A DNA stretch of 64,000 bases. Origin: Gottfriedia solisilvae. GTDB taxonomy: Bacteria; Bacillota; Bacilli; Bacillales; Bacillaceae_G. Shown here one piece after another: positions 8,091 to 17,179 of the stretch; position 1 is the first letter of the stretch; every line of letters begins with the position of its first letter. Both the position numbers and the translations under genes were made by a program. The notes beneath the pieces were generated by a model, which saw only the letters and a program-made list of their open reading frames with translations, was not told the origin of the DNA and searched no databases. The DNA lies in the NCBI RefSeq assembly GCF_002128405.1, contig NZ_NETJ01000005.1, positions 124,001-188,000 on the forward strand. The letters are read 5' to 3'.

Positions 8091-9245
8091 TCAATTACTA
8101 CTCTCTTGAAAAGTAACGTTAATTGTGACAATTTCAGATGGATTACCTGTACGAATTGGTGGTCCCCATGTGCCAAATCCAGAAGAAACGACAAAGTGTG
8201 ATAGATTCTTCTGCAGATAGCCCCAATCTAATTCGTATAGCTTACGTGTAATAAGATGATTTGGCTTAAATTGTCCGCGGTGCGTATGACCTGATACTTG
8301 TAGGTCTACGCCTAAGTTTGTTGGAATATCTAATCGATAGGGCTGGTGATCTAATAAGATAATTGGTTTTGTATGATCAATGTCTTTTAATAAATCATGT
8401 AATTCTAACCTATTTTTACTTGCTAAGTCTTTTCGGCCAACGATATAAAAACTATTTTCAACTAGTTCTTTTTCGTCTAAAAGAATGTGAATCCCTGCGT
8501 CATTTAAATGATCAACAAGTAAATCTAAATGGCCACCGTAATAATCATGATTTCCAGGTACAGCGTAAGTGCCTATTGATGGTTTTAATTTTTTAAAAGT
8601 CTCCACCATATTTTCTTCAACAAATGGCGTAATATCTTCGTCGATGATATCACCTGCGATTAAAACTAAATCAGGAGATAGTTTATTAATCTCATCGATT
8701 AAGAACGCTAATCTTTTATTTGTTACGAGTGTGCTTAAATGTAAATCAGATACTAAAACAATCGAAAGTGCTTTCGAATGTAAATTTGATTTTTCTACGT
8801 GAATATCATAATGAATGAATTGTGTATTTAATGCATTTCTTCTTCCTTTTACAATCAGAAAAACTATGGAGAGTAAAACAATCGTCCCTAAACTTATGAT
8901 TAGTTTTTCAGAAGAGAGAGGCGTAAATGTTAACAATAACCAACCGATTAAATCAGAAATCAATAATATAAAGATTAAATAGTAAATAACAGCTAGCCAG
9001 TAAGCACCTATATGATGTAAAAACTTAAAAATAGGTCTTGGGAGATGCTTTTTTAATACTCTTGATAAAATATAGGCAAAAGTAAATAACCAAAAGATGG
9101 ACCAATATATTAGTTTACTAACTGTATGTAACTCGTGCTTCAATATTGTATTTATATAAATCCAACCGTGAATTCCTAAATAAAAATTTATCAATAAAAA
9201 GAAAAAGGTAACGATCACAAGATTGATAATGACTCTTCTATTCAT
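8091..9245 (-). CDS. Membrane-anchored metallophosphoesterase (YkuE/YaeI-like)
   Basis: 384 residues from the ATG at 9245, which has AAAGGA 6 bases upstream; the longer frame from 9278 has no suitable ribosome site. About four hydrophobic segments in the first 145 residues are followed by a calcineurin-like phosphatase domain with all metal motifs: VSDLHLS (D-x-H), AGDIIDE (GD), PGNHDYYGG (GNHD) and VSGHTHRGQF (GHTH). Relatives act on lipid-linked or nucleotide phosphoesters, UDP-diacylglucosamine-type or wall-linked substrates; substrate here unknown. Monocistronic, with the terminator at 8022-8046. Confidence 0.85.
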   Translation of the reverse strand: MNRRVIINLVIVTFFFLLINFYLGIHGWIYINTILKHELHTVSKLIYWSIFWLFTFAYILSRVLKKHLPRPIFKFLHHIGAYWLAVIYYLIFILLISDLIGWLLLTFTPLSSEKLIISLGTIVLLSIVFLIVKGRRNALNTQFIHYDIHVEKSNLHSKALSIVLVSDLHLSTLVTNKRLAFLIDEINKLSPDLVLIAGDIIDEDITPFVEENMVETFKKLKPSIGTYAVPGNHDYYGGHLDLLVDHLNDAGIHILLDEKELVENSFYIVGRKDLASKNRLELHDLLKDIDHTKPIILLDHQPYRLDIPTNLGVDLQVSGHTHRGQFKPNHLITRKLYELDWGYLQKNLSHFVVSSGFGTWGPPIRTGNPSEIVTINVTFQESSN

Positions 9246-9489
9246 AAATAATCCTTTCATTAATTTTTTTATTTGCATTTATAGTATAAATGTTTAAATA
9301 AATAAACTCATCTTTTATGTGAGCATAGTCCCAAATATATTCAACTTATCGTTTACAATAAATGGAGAATTACATAATATGGAAATATTAGGGATAATAT
9401 CGAATATTAAAGGATATTTAGAAATTTTGTCGTAATATTAAGATTGTTATCATATAGTGTAAAAACTTCAATCAGCGAGGACTAAAATC

Positions 9490-10755
9490 ATGTTAGTTGA
9501 GAAACTTTTATTACATGTCTTAATCATATTAAGTCCAATATTAATTTACAGTATTATTTATGAAAATCATGGTTATAAGGATAAAATTTATCTTTTCGGT
9601 ATGTTTCAAGCAGTGGCAGGCTTTCTTTGTATGGCGTTTCCGTATCCCGCATATGGCCTGTTTTGGGATTTACGTTATATACCATTAGCGATTGCTTTTC
9701 TATACTGTGGTTTTGGATGGGGTATGTTAACGTTTTTATCAATCCTATTAGCAAGACTCATGTTAGGTGGAGATGCAATTCTCTTTGGAATGGTTAGTGT
9801 AACTTTATCATCATTAGGGGCACTTGCTTTATCAAGATGGTTTTGGAGATTCAAACCAAAGCAAAGAATTATATTAACTGCGGCCATAGGATTTTGGCCA
9901 GCACTCGTTCAATTTTGCATTTTATTTACATATTTAATTTTAAACAACGTCAGTTTTAAAAGGGATTATCGACTATTTGGATTAATCTTAGTATTTATAT
10001 TAATTGAATTAGTGGCGATCACACTAGCTGCTAAGCTAAATGAGATATTAATAGAAAAAAAGCTTTTACAAAGAGAGATTCAGCGTGCAGAGAAGTTGAA
10101 CACTTTAAGTGAAATGGCTGCATCTATTGCACATGAAGTAAGAAATCCACTTACGGTCGTAAAAGGTTTCCTTCAGTTAATGCAGCAAAATAAAGATAAG
10201 CAATCTGGGGAGTACTTACCGTTAGTATTGAGCGAGTTAGGTAGGGCAGAAGGAATCATCAATGATTATTTAAACTTTGCAAAACCACAGTTTGATAAAG
10301 TTGAGGTAGTGAATCTAAAGGAAAGTGTTTCAGATGTAGTAACATTATTAGAACCATTGGCTTTGAAGCAAAATGTAAAATTAAAAGGTGAAATTTTAGT
10401 TGAACCTTTTTTACATACTGATAAAAATCAATTAAAACAAGCACTTATTAATCTTATTAAAAATGCAATTGAAGCGACCGAATCTGGCGGTTATGTCCAT
10501 ACGAAACTATATGATGATGGTTACAAAGCAGTCATAACGATTCAAGACAATGGTAAAGGTATGACCAAGGAACAACTTTCACGTATCGGAACATTATTTT
10601 ATTCTACGAAAGAAAAAGGCACTGGAGTAGGAACAACTGTTTCAGTTCGTATTATAGAAGCCATGAATGGAACCATCACTTTTTCAAGTAAAATAAATGA
10701 AGGAACAAAAGTTACGATTAAATTACCTAAAGTAGAAATAGTGAAACCAAAGTAA
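9490..10755 (+). CDS. Sensor histidine kinase with 5TM-Lyt-like input region (KinB-like)
   Basis: 421 residues. The first 185 residues form five to six membrane segments with PYPAYGLFWDLRYIPL and GFGWGMLTF, the pattern of the 5TMR-LYT sensor found in KinB and LytS. The HisKA domain has H215 in SIAHEVRNPLTVVKGFLQL, and HATPase_c has LINLIKNAIEATESGG, DNGKGM and GTGVGTTVS. In the G2 box the usual GLG is VGT, a small deviation. No response regulator nearby, so a phosphorelay input to Spo0F is plausible (inference). GCGAGGAC precedes the ATG at 9490. The HIT-family gene follows 32 bases later and may be co-transcribed. Confidence 0.8.
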   Translation: MLVEKLLLHVLIILSPILIYSIIYENHGYKDKIYLFGMFQAVAGFLCMAFPYPAYGLFWDLRYIPLAIAFLYCGFGWGMLTFLSILLARLMLGGDAILFGMVSVTLSSLGALALSRWFWRFKPKQRIILTAAIGFWPALVQFCILFTYLILNNVSFKRDYRLFGLILVFILIELVAITLAAKLNEILIEKKLLQREIQRAEKLNTLSEMAASIAHEVRNPLTVVKGFLQLMQQNKDKQSGEYLPLVLSELGRAEGIINDYLNFAKPQFDKVEVVNLKESVSDVVTLLEPLALKQNVKLKGEILVEPFLHTDKNQLKQALINLIKNAIEATESGGYVHTKLYDDGYKAVITIQDNGKGMTKEQLSRIGTLFYSTKEKGTGVGTTVSVRIIEAMNGTITFSSKINEGTKVTIKLPKVEIVKPK

Positions 10756-10787
10756 AGCTAATAAAGAATGATTGTTGGGGGAAAAGG

Positions 10788-11204
10788 ATGCCATACGATG
10801 TAAATTGTCCGTTTTGTAATCCACTACAGGATCGTGAACAAAACATCATTTTCGAAAATGAAACATGTTATTTTTTACAACATAATTTGGAGCAGGACGT
10901 TTTGGAAGGTTGTGGAGTAATCGTTCCCAAAAAACATCGTATCACTACTTTTGATTTAACATTAGAAGAATGGAACGATACTTATGAATTGTTACAAAGT
11001 GCAAAAGATTATTTAAATGAAAAATTCTCGCCGGATGGATATACTTTAGGATGGAATGTTGGTAAGGTTTCAAATCAAACGATTCCTCATTGTCATTTTC
11101 ATATCATCCCAAGATATCATGATGAACCATTTGCAGGAAAAGGTGTTCGGAACTGGATTAAGCAGCCTGAAAATAAAAGAGAAAAACTCATTCAGAAAAG
11201 GTAA
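10788..11204 (+). CDS. HIT-family nucleotide hydrolase/transferase
   Basis: 138 residues; GGGGGAAAAGG precedes the ATG at 10788. It begins with YDVNCPFC, the CxFC zinc-like N-terminal motif of bacterial HIT proteins, and contains the histidine triad HCHFHII (H101, H103, H105). HIT proteins hydrolyse nucleoside phosphoramidates or dinucleoside polyphosphates. It lies 32 bases after the kinase gene and ends before the terminator at 11268, so the two may form one transcript. Confidence 0.85.
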   Translation: MPYDVNCPFCNPLQDREQNIIFENETCYFLQHNLEQDVLEGCGVIVPKKHRITTFDLTLEEWNDTYELLQSAKDYLNEKFSPDGYTLGWNVGKVSNQTIPHCHFHIIPRYHDEPFAGKGVRNWIKQPENKREKLIQKR

Positions 11205-11267
11205 ATATGATTTAATGTACTTTCTTCAGTATGTAGAGGAAGTACAAAAACTATGAAATTCAGTCTG

Positions 11268-11301
11268 AAGGTAAGTACCAAGTATTGTACTTACCTTTTT
11301 T
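11268..11301. terminator. Bidirectional terminator
   Basis: AAGGTAAGTAC / GTACTTACCTT with an 8-base loop and T run, between the HIT gene and the convergent methyltransferase gene. Confidence 0.85.
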
Positions 11302-11302
11302 C

Positions 11303-12076
11303 TTATTTCTTTATCGCAATCCATATTGTCCAACGGTCCTTTTCAATGATAGCTGTTTGATGATTCAATTTGCTTTGTATAGTTTGGATTAACATACTAA
11401 GCTCATCATTAGTTAGTTCATGCAGTATGGAACGCCCAGTTCTTTGGCGTAAATCATCACTTAATTGTTCAAAGTTTTGATAATGTCTTCTAGCTTCCCA
11501 GAGTTTTTCTTCTGTCGTGATATAAAAGCCATTCGATTCCAAAGCCTGTATCACTTTTTGCGAAGGATATCTTCGTGATGATTCTATGCTTTCCAGTTTG
11601 GGATACTTTTCAAAGAAATAACCTCTAATGTGGTTAGGGTCTCCAGGTAGTAAACAATCCTCCGGGGTTCTATCTTGAATAATGAGCAAACCATTCTTTT
11701 TTAATAATCGATTTGCTTCTTTAAAGCATGCATCTAAATCTTTCAAGTGATGAATTAAAGCTCTTTGTAAAATAATATCGAAGCTGGATGAAGCAAGATT
11801 TGTATGGTAGGCATTTCCTTGTAAAAATGCAATGTTCTCGAGTCCTTTACAATTTTCAGTGGCTCCCTTTAACATTTCCTCTGAAAAATCTACAGCCGTT
11901 ACTTTAGCACCTAACATAGCCAAAGCTTTAGAATAAATACCACCACCACAGCCGATATCAACAACCATTTTACCGTTCACATCAATATGATTCTTTATAA
12001 AATCAATCCAAGATTGATCTGCTAATCTGGTGGTATAACTAAGTTTATTTTGCTCTTCATGAAAATTAATGGACAT
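11303..12076 (-). CDS. SAM-dependent class I methyltransferase
   Basis: 257 residues. Motif I VVDIGCGGG (residues 38-46), the acidic end of strand 2 VTAVDFSEEML, and FDIILQRALIHHLKD (motif IV region) define a Rossmann-type methyltransferase of the UbiE/Methyltransf_11 kind. No substrate-specific motif is recognised. AAGGAGG sits 8 bases before the ATG at 12076. Single gene with no evident partners. Confidence 0.8.
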   Translation of the reverse strand: MSINFHEEQNKLSYTTRLADQSWIDFIKNHIDVNGKMVVDIGCGGGIYSKALAMLGAKVTAVDFSEEMLKGATENCKGLENIAFLQGNAYHTNLASSSFDIILQRALIHHLKDLDACFKEANRLLKKNGLLIIQDRTPEDCLLPGDPNHIRGYFFEKYPKLESIESSRRYPSQKVIQALESNGFYITTEEKLWEARRHYQNFEQLSDDLRQRTGRSILHELTNDELSMLIQTIQSKLNHQTAIIEKDRWTIWIAIKK

Positions 12077-12264
12077 ACAAGATACCTCCTTACATATGTC
12101 ATAATTTGGTGATACTCTTATTATAGTTCACCTATATTTTCTGGCTAATATTGAAAAGTTATAAAGATTAATAAGTTCTCGTTATGGCGTTTATACAGGG
12201 TATATTAAGGAAATGGTATGGTTGTTTAAACTAATAGTTTGAAATGATTAGGGAGGTATGAATC

Positions 12265-12582
12265 GTGTCAGGTACAATTGAGCATTTTGAAAGTCTTCGT
12301 TCTGAATTCATCAACGATTATGATGCAACAAAAGGAAGTATCTTTGGACATAAAGGTTTAAAAGTGCAAGGGAAAATTTTTGCGTTTTATAATGAACCAA
12401 ATCTTGTCGTAAAGTTAAAAAAAGAGGATGTTGAAGAAGCATTAAAAGTAGTAGGAACACAAAACTTTGATCCGATGGGTGGTAAACCGATGAAAGAATG
12501 GGTTGAGATTCCATATGATCAAAAGCAATGGTTTGATTATGGATTAAAAGGCATGATGTATGTAAAAAGTTTAATAAAATAA
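12265..12582 (+). CDS. TfoX-like / small YjbR-like protein
   Basis: 105 residues from a GTG at 12265 preceded by GGGAGG. The sequence GSIFGHKGLKVQGKIFAFYNEPNLVVKLKKEDV resembles the N-terminal domain of TfoX/Sxy-type proteins (surface strand plus KxFAxxxxxxLxLKLP-like core), and the C-terminal KEWVEIPYDQ...W..Y...MMYV is common in this group. Function in Bacilli is unknown; the competence role of TfoX is from gamma-proteobacteria and should not be assumed. Confidence 0.6.
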   Translation: MSGTIEHFESLRSEFINDYDATKGSIFGHKGLKVQGKIFAFYNEPNLVVKLKKEDVEEALKVVGTQNFDPMGGKPMKEWVEIPYDQKQWFDYGLKGMMYVKSLIK

Positions 12583-12606
12583 AACCTCCGAATCGGAGGT
12601 TTTATT
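12581..12606. terminator. Bidirectional terminator overlapping a stop codon
   Basis: AAAACCTCCGA / TCGGAGGTTTT with a 2-base loop. The 5' arm overlaps the stop of the TfoX-like gene and the 3' arm reaches into the last codons of the convergent gene at 12602. Confidence 0.85.
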
Positions 12607-13012
12607 TTATTAAACAAGCAACAATTCCTACGATTGGAATGGCGGTTACTAAAGCATAGCTAATCTTTTCAAGAGCTGAAATAAGAGGCTTTGCTTCTTC
12701 TTTTGTAGAATGATTAATTAGTAATTCTTTACTTTGTCTTCTAATTAGAAAAGCATTAATAGCCGCTACAATTAGAATTAAGATAGCAGGTATTGTACTG
12801 TTCATTGTAGAAGATTCTATTCCGTTATAGCCTAGGATGATGAACAGGATTGGTAGTGCTTCAACAACGGCTACGCCAATAAACATTTTTGATTGAATAC
12901 TAGCACTCTCATCTGGTTTTACTGCTATATTCTTTAAAGCGTTACGTACAACAAAGCTAATCCCTGTCGTAGCAATGAAGCTTGCAATGATAAAATAAAT
13001 TAAAGCATCCAT
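12602..13012 (-). CDS. Stand-alone ATP-synthase subunit-c-like membrane protein
   Basis: 136 residues with four hydrophobic segments. The first 68 residues align with F-type subunit c: a helix, a KNIAVKPDES loop in place of EGIARQPEA, and FIGVAVVEALPILFIILGY in place of MFMGIALVEALPIIAVVIAF, keeping the ion-binding glutamate and the following ALPI. The glycine-rich helix 1 of true c subunits is not conserved, the loop arginine of RQP is V, and two more membrane helices follow (residues 75-92 and 113-135). No other ATP synthase gene is near. It could be a divergent rotor homologue used for something else; function unknown. Confidence 0.65.
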   Translation of the reverse strand: MDALIYFIIASFIATTGISFVVRNALKNIAVKPDESASIQSKMFIGVAVVEALPILFIILGYNGIESSTMNSTIPAILILIVAAINAFLIRRQSKELLINHSTKEEAKPLISALEKISYALVTAIPIVGIVACLIK

Positions 13013-13094
13013 GATGTCACCTCAAACGTTTCTAAGTTAATTATACTAGATTAATTATACAAGATTAAATAAAAGTGAAAAGGGGTATGGTGAA

Positions 13095-13766
13095 ATGGCT
13101 GAAAGAATTGCAATCTCATGGAGTGGAGGAAAGGATTGCTGTTTGGCATTACATAGATTAATAGAAAGCAATCAAGAAGTCGCTTGTTTATTTTCAATGG
13201 TTTCTAAAAAAGATGGTCGAAATCATGCTCACGGTACACCACTTCCTTTTTTACAAATGCAGGCAGATGCACTGGGGATACCACTTATTATGATAGATTC
13301 AGCTGGTGATTATGAACAATCGATTATAAATGGATTAAGGGAAATGAAGGAAGAATTAGAGATTACGGCTGTAGCATTTGGTACTTTATATGTAGATGAA
13401 GATAAAAAATGGAATGAAGAAATCACAATAAAAAGCGGGTTAAAGCCACTATTTCCAGTTTGGATCCATAAAAATGAATCAATAATCTTGTTAGATGAAT
13501 GGATAAATAGTAACTATAAAGCTATCATCTGTAGAGCAAGAGATTCGCATTTCGATGCTAATATTGTTGGACAAACAGTAACTGAAGAGCTGAAAGAGCT
13601 ACTCATTCCAAAAGAAATATGTGTTATGGGTGAGGGTGGAGAGTACCACACATTTGTAGTAGATGGTCCTTTATTTACTAAAAGGCTAAACATAACGGAG
13701 TCGGAAACGATTCTAAATACTGATTTATGGTCATTGAATATTAAAGAGATGAAAATGGTAGAATAG
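13095..13766 (+). CDS. PP-loop ATPase, diphthine-ammonia-ligase-like (DUF71/ATP_bind_4)
   Basis: 223 residues. The PP-loop SGGKDCCLAL is at residues 10-19, and the C-terminal CVMGEGGEYHTFVVDGPLF is the EGGEYHT signature of the ATP_bind_4 family. Eukaryotic and archaeal members amidate diphthine on EF-2, which bacteria lack, so the bacterial substrate is unknown. AGGGG precedes the ATG at 13095. It stands alone, 97 bases before the beta-glucoside operon. Confidence 0.8.
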   Translation: MAERIAISWSGGKDCCLALHRLIESNQEVACLFSMVSKKDGRNHAHGTPLPFLQMQADALGIPLIMIDSAGDYEQSIINGLREMKEELEITAVAFGTLYVDEDKKWNEEITIKSGLKPLFPVWIHKNESIILLDEWINSNYKAIICRARDSHFDANIVGQTVTEELKELLIPKEICVMGEGGEYHTFVVDGPLFTKRLNITESETILNTDLWSLNIKEMKMVE

Positions 13767-13863
13767 TAAATAAGTATACTTTAGATTTTAAAAGTATATA
13801 CTTTTAATACATCACTCATATATAATAGTAGAAAGAAAGATTACTAAATTAGGAGTGATCAAG

Positions 13864-15267
13864 ATGAAATATTCATTTGAAAAGGGATTTTTATGGGGAG
13901 CGGCTACCTCTGCAACTCAAATTGAGGGCGCTGCATTTGAGGGTGGAAAAGGTAAAAATATTTGGGACCATTGGTATGAAATAGAACCAAATCGTTTTTA
14001 TAATCAAGTTGGTCCAACAAAAGCGTCTAACTTTTATGTTACATATAAAGAAGATATTCAAAGAATGAAGGAAATTGGCTTTAATTCTTATCGTACTTCG
14101 ATTTCATGGTCACGTTTAATTCCTGATGGTAACGGTGCAGTGAATGAAGAGGCAGTCGCTTTCTATCAATCTTTAATAGATGAGTTAATTAATCAGAATA
14201 TCGAACCAATTATTGGCTTATACCATTTTGACATGCCTTTTGCTATGCAGGAAATCGGTGGGTGGGAAAGTCGCGAAGTTGTTGAAGCGTATAGTCGTTT
14301 TGCTCGTATTTGTTTTGAGTTGTTTGGAGATAGAGTGAAAAAATGGGCAACTCATAATGAACCAATCGTTCCTGTTGAGGGTGGTTACTTGTATCAGTTC
14401 CACTATCCTTGTGTAGTAGATATGAAGCGTGCTGTCCAAGTTGCTTACAATACAATGATTTCAAGTGCTATGGCAATTAGAGAGTTTCGTAAAGTAAAAG
14501 TAGAAAATGGGCAAATCGGAATTGTAATTAATTTGACACCATCTTACCCAAGAGATGCTCAAAACCAAGATGATGTGAAAGCAGCGAATATTGCAGATTT
14601 ACTCTTTAACAGAAGCTTCCTAGATCCCTCAATAAAAGGAACTTATCCAGAAGAATTAATTTCATTAATAAAAGAAAATAACTTACTACCTGTTACCAAT
14701 CCGGAAGATTACACACTAATGAAAGAAAATACAGTCGATTTTCTGGGGGTTAATTATTATAGTCCACGTAGAATTAAAGCAAAAGAAGCTGCTGTTGATC
14801 CATCGAAGCCAATTATGCCAGAGTCATTTTTTGATAATTATGATATGCCAGGAAAGAAAATGAATATATACCGTGGTTGGGAAATCTATGAAAAAGCTCT
14901 TTATGATATCGCAATCAACTTAAGAGACAATTATGGCAATATCCCTTGGTATGTATCTGAGAATGGAATGGGCGTTCAAGATGAAGAGCGTTTCTTAGAT
15001 GAAAATGGAATTGTCCAAGATGATTATCGTATTGAGTTTATTAGTGAACATTTAAAGTGGTTACATAAAGGGATCAGCGAAGGTTCAAATTGCTTTGGTT
15101 ATCACCTATGGACTTTTATGGATAATTGGTCATGGTTAAATGCATATAAAAACCGATATGGATTTTATCGAGTAGATTTAAATAATCATTTTGAACGTAC
15201 GATAAAGAAAAGTGGACTTTGGTTTAAACAAGTTGCTGAAAGTAATGAACTGGTTATTGAAGATTAA
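13864..15267 (+). CDS. GH1 family 6-phospho-beta-glucosidase-like glycosidase
   Basis: 467 residues; AGGAG ends 8 bases before the ATG at 13864 (the GTG at 13855 overlaps that site). GH1 signatures: FLWGAATSATQIEG at the N-terminus, acid/base E166 in THNEP, nucleophile E366 in WYVSENGMG. In GH1 enzymes for free glucosides a glutamate (DNFEW) binds the sugar O4/O6; here it is S423 (DNWSW), with Y432 in NRYGF. Ser and Tyr at these places bind the 6-phosphate in 6-phospho-beta-glycosidases; the third phosphate residue (Lys) is N430, with K429 beside it. Together with the ROK kinase 28 bases downstream, this suggests hydrolysis of intracellular 6-phospho-beta-glucosides. Confidence 0.8.
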   Translation: MKYSFEKGFLWGAATSATQIEGAAFEGGKGKNIWDHWYEIEPNRFYNQVGPTKASNFYVTYKEDIQRMKEIGFNSYRTSISWSRLIPDGNGAVNEEAVAFYQSLIDELINQNIEPIIGLYHFDMPFAMQEIGGWESREVVEAYSRFARICFELFGDRVKKWATHNEPIVPVEGGYLYQFHYPCVVDMKRAVQVAYNTMISSAMAIREFRKVKVENGQIGIVINLTPSYPRDAQNQDDVKAANIADLLFNRSFLDPSIKGTYPEELISLIKENNLLPVTNPEDYTLMKENTVDFLGVNYYSPRRIKAKEAAVDPSKPIMPESFFDNYDMPGKKMNIYRGWEIYEKALYDIAINLRDNYGNIPWYVSENGMGVQDEERFLDENGIVQDDYRIEFISEHLKWLHKGISEGSNCFGYHLWTFMDNWSWLNAYKNRYGFYRVDLNNHFERTIKKSGLWFKQVAESNELVIED

Positions 15268-15295
15268 TAAGCTTATTTAAAGGGAGAGCAAAACA

Positions 15296-16216
15296 ATGAA
15301 ACATTATGCAGTCATTGATTTGGGCGGTTCAGCAATAAAATATGCATTAATGAAAGAGGATGGCAGCTTTGTTGAAAAAAGTTCTGTCCCGACACCAAGA
15401 GAAGGAATTGAAAATTTTATCGATGAAGTGACGAAAATAGTAAAAGAATATGATCGTAAAGTAAAGATTGAAGGGATCGCATTAAGTATGCCAGGTGCAG
15501 TAGATGTAGAAACTGGGATCATCGCTGGGGCAAGTGCCATTCCATATATTCATGGTCCAAATATTAAAGATTTATTGTTTGAAAGCACAGGATTACGTGT
15601 TGAACTAGAAAATGATGCAAATTGTGCAGGATTAGCTGAAGCATGGATTGGTTCAGCGAAAGACGTAAATGACTTTATTTGTATTGTAATTGGAACGGGT
15701 ATTGGTGGAGTTGTTGTCCTTAATAAAAAAGTGCGTAGAGGGAAAAATCTCCATGCAGGTGAGTTTGGTTGTATGCTTGTTAAGGACTATATGTCCGAAA
15801 CATTAGGCAGAAACTGGAGCGATGTAGCTTCAACGACGAGTTTAGTTCATGCAGTTGCAAAACGTAAAGGGATGGACTGGAAAACACTTAACGGTAAAAA
15901 GGTATTTGAACTTTTTGATCGTGGTGATGAAGAAGTTATAATAGAGGTTGAAAAATTTATTAAATACTTAGCTGTAGGTATTTTTAATGTAGCATATGTA
16001 ATTGATCCAGAGAAAATATTGATTGGTGGAGCAATTAGTGCCCGTAAGGAATTAATTGAACAACTCAATGCAGTACTGGCAACAATGAGAGGGAAGCATG
16101 CAACCTTAGATATATCAGTTGAACAGTGTGCATTCGAAAATGACTCAAATTTAATTGGTGCACTGTACCATTATATGCAACAAACAGGAGTGAACATTGT
16201 AAGTGAGCAAATATAA
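15296..16216 (+). CDS. ROK-family sugar kinase, probable beta-glucoside kinase
   Basis: 306 residues. ATP-binding DLGGSAIKYAL (residues 8-18), catalytic D107 in LENDANCAGLAEAW and the second phosphate motif IGTGIGGVVV are present. The zinc-binding CxCGxxGCxE cluster of most ROK glucokinases is missing (the stretch after HAGEFGCM has no cysteine cluster). Known ROK beta-glucoside kinases (BglK of Klebsiella and Listeria) phosphorylate cellobiose and aryl-beta-glucosides and work together with a phospho-beta-glucosidase. The gene order here fits that pathway. GGGAGAG precedes the ATG at 15296; its 3' end overlaps the regulator gene by 14 bases. Confidence 0.75.
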   Translation: MKHYAVIDLGGSAIKYALMKEDGSFVEKSSVPTPREGIENFIDEVTKIVKEYDRKVKIEGIALSMPGAVDVETGIIAGASAIPYIHGPNIKDLLFESTGLRVELENDANCAGLAEAWIGSAKDVNDFICIVIGTGIGGVVVLNKKVRRGKNLHAGEFGCMLVKDYMSETLGRNWSDVASTTSLVHAVAKRKGMDWKTLNGKKVFELFDRGDEEVIIEVEKFIKYLAVGIFNVAYVIDPEKILIGGAISARKELIEQLNAVLATMRGKHATLDISVEQCAFENDSNLIGALYHYMQQTGVNIVSEQI

Positions 16217-16919
16217 CGAAATTGCTAAGGATATTCGGCAAAAAATTTCTAATCAAGTGTATGGAGTAGGTGAAATGCTTCCAGACGAGTTTACATTAGC
16301 CGAGCAGTATGATTGTAGTAAAATGACAGTTAAAAAGGCAATGGACATTTTAGTAAGTGAAGGGTTGATTGCAAAAAGACGTGGATACGGTACGATTGTA
16401 AAAGAAGCACCTTTATTTAATGTGCATCAATTAAATCGAAATGATAAAAAGCATTTTGGCTTAACTCAAAAAGTAGGAGCTAAACGAGTAAATTCTAAAG
16501 TTTTACTATTTCAGGTAATTCCGGCATCAGATAAATTAGCTTCATTATTGAATTGTGAAACGAACAGCTTTATATACGAAATTAAGAGAGTTCGTTATAT
16601 TGACGGAAAACCATTTGCCCTTGAAGAAATATATATGCCAATATCAGTTATTCAAGGTTTATCGGAGAAACATGTAAATAAATCTATTTACCAATTCATC
16701 CAAGAAGAATTAGGTTTAAAAATAAAAAGCGCTCAAAAAATCATAAGAGCGGTTAAAGGGAATGCGCTGGACATCCAGCACTTACATATTCATAAGCATG
16801 ACCCAGTAATGGAAGTAGAGCAAATCGTTTTTCTAGCAGATGGGAAGGTTTTTGAATACTCCATAACACATCATGTTTATCAATTATTTGAATTTCAAAC
16901 TGTCATCATAAATGAGTAG
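16203..16919 (+). CDS. GntR/HutC-family transcriptional regulator (UTRA domain)
   Basis: 238 residues from GTG at 16203, with AGGAG 12 bases upstream inside the kinase gene. N-terminal winged helix (YNEIAKDIRQKI...GEMLPDEFTLAEQYDCSKMTVKKAMDILVSEGLIAKRRGYGTIV) and a C-terminal UTRA effector domain (about 95-235; NSFIYEIKRVRYIDGKPFALEEIYMP). As the last gene of the beta-glucoside operon it most likely controls that operon in response to a phosphorylated sugar (inference). The operon ends at the terminator at 16923. Confidence 0.85.
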   Translation: MSKYNEIAKDIRQKISNQVYGVGEMLPDEFTLAEQYDCSKMTVKKAMDILVSEGLIAKRRGYGTIVKEAPLFNVHQLNRNDKKHFGLTQKVGAKRVNSKVLLFQVIPASDKLASLLNCETNSFIYEIKRVRYIDGKPFALEEIYMPISVIQGLSEKHVNKSIYQFIQEELGLKIKSAQKIIRAVKGNALDIQHLHIHKHDPVMEVEQIVFLADGKVFEYSITHHVYQLFEFQTVIINE

Positions 16920-16922
16920 GAA

Positions 16923-16960
16923 GAACAGGAAGGACGAACAAAATGTCTTTCCTGTTTTTA
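16923..16960 (+). terminator. Intrinsic terminator
   Basis: AACAGGAAGGAC / GTCTTTCCTGTT stem with an A-rich loop and T run, ending the glucoside operon. Confidence 0.8.
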
Positions 16961-17179
16961 TTTTGGACTTCGCCTTGTTATGAAAGAAGATTTTTCAAGG
17001 ATTTTTAAATCAAACAAACGTTTAATTAAAAAGTTAATGGGCGTGGGTATACTAAATCTAGTGGTTGAAATTGGATAGGTGAAACTACAACTGTGAATCA
17101 AGTAAGTTAATCTTAATTGTTGGAAAACATCATCCAAGAATCTAAAATAACCAACAATTCATTTTTTACTGACGCGTTA

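Noticed and set aside
11056..11256. 66-residue frame overlapping the end of the HIT gene
   Set aside because: It lies out of frame over the histidine-triad region, without a ribosome site; the HIT frame explains this DNA.
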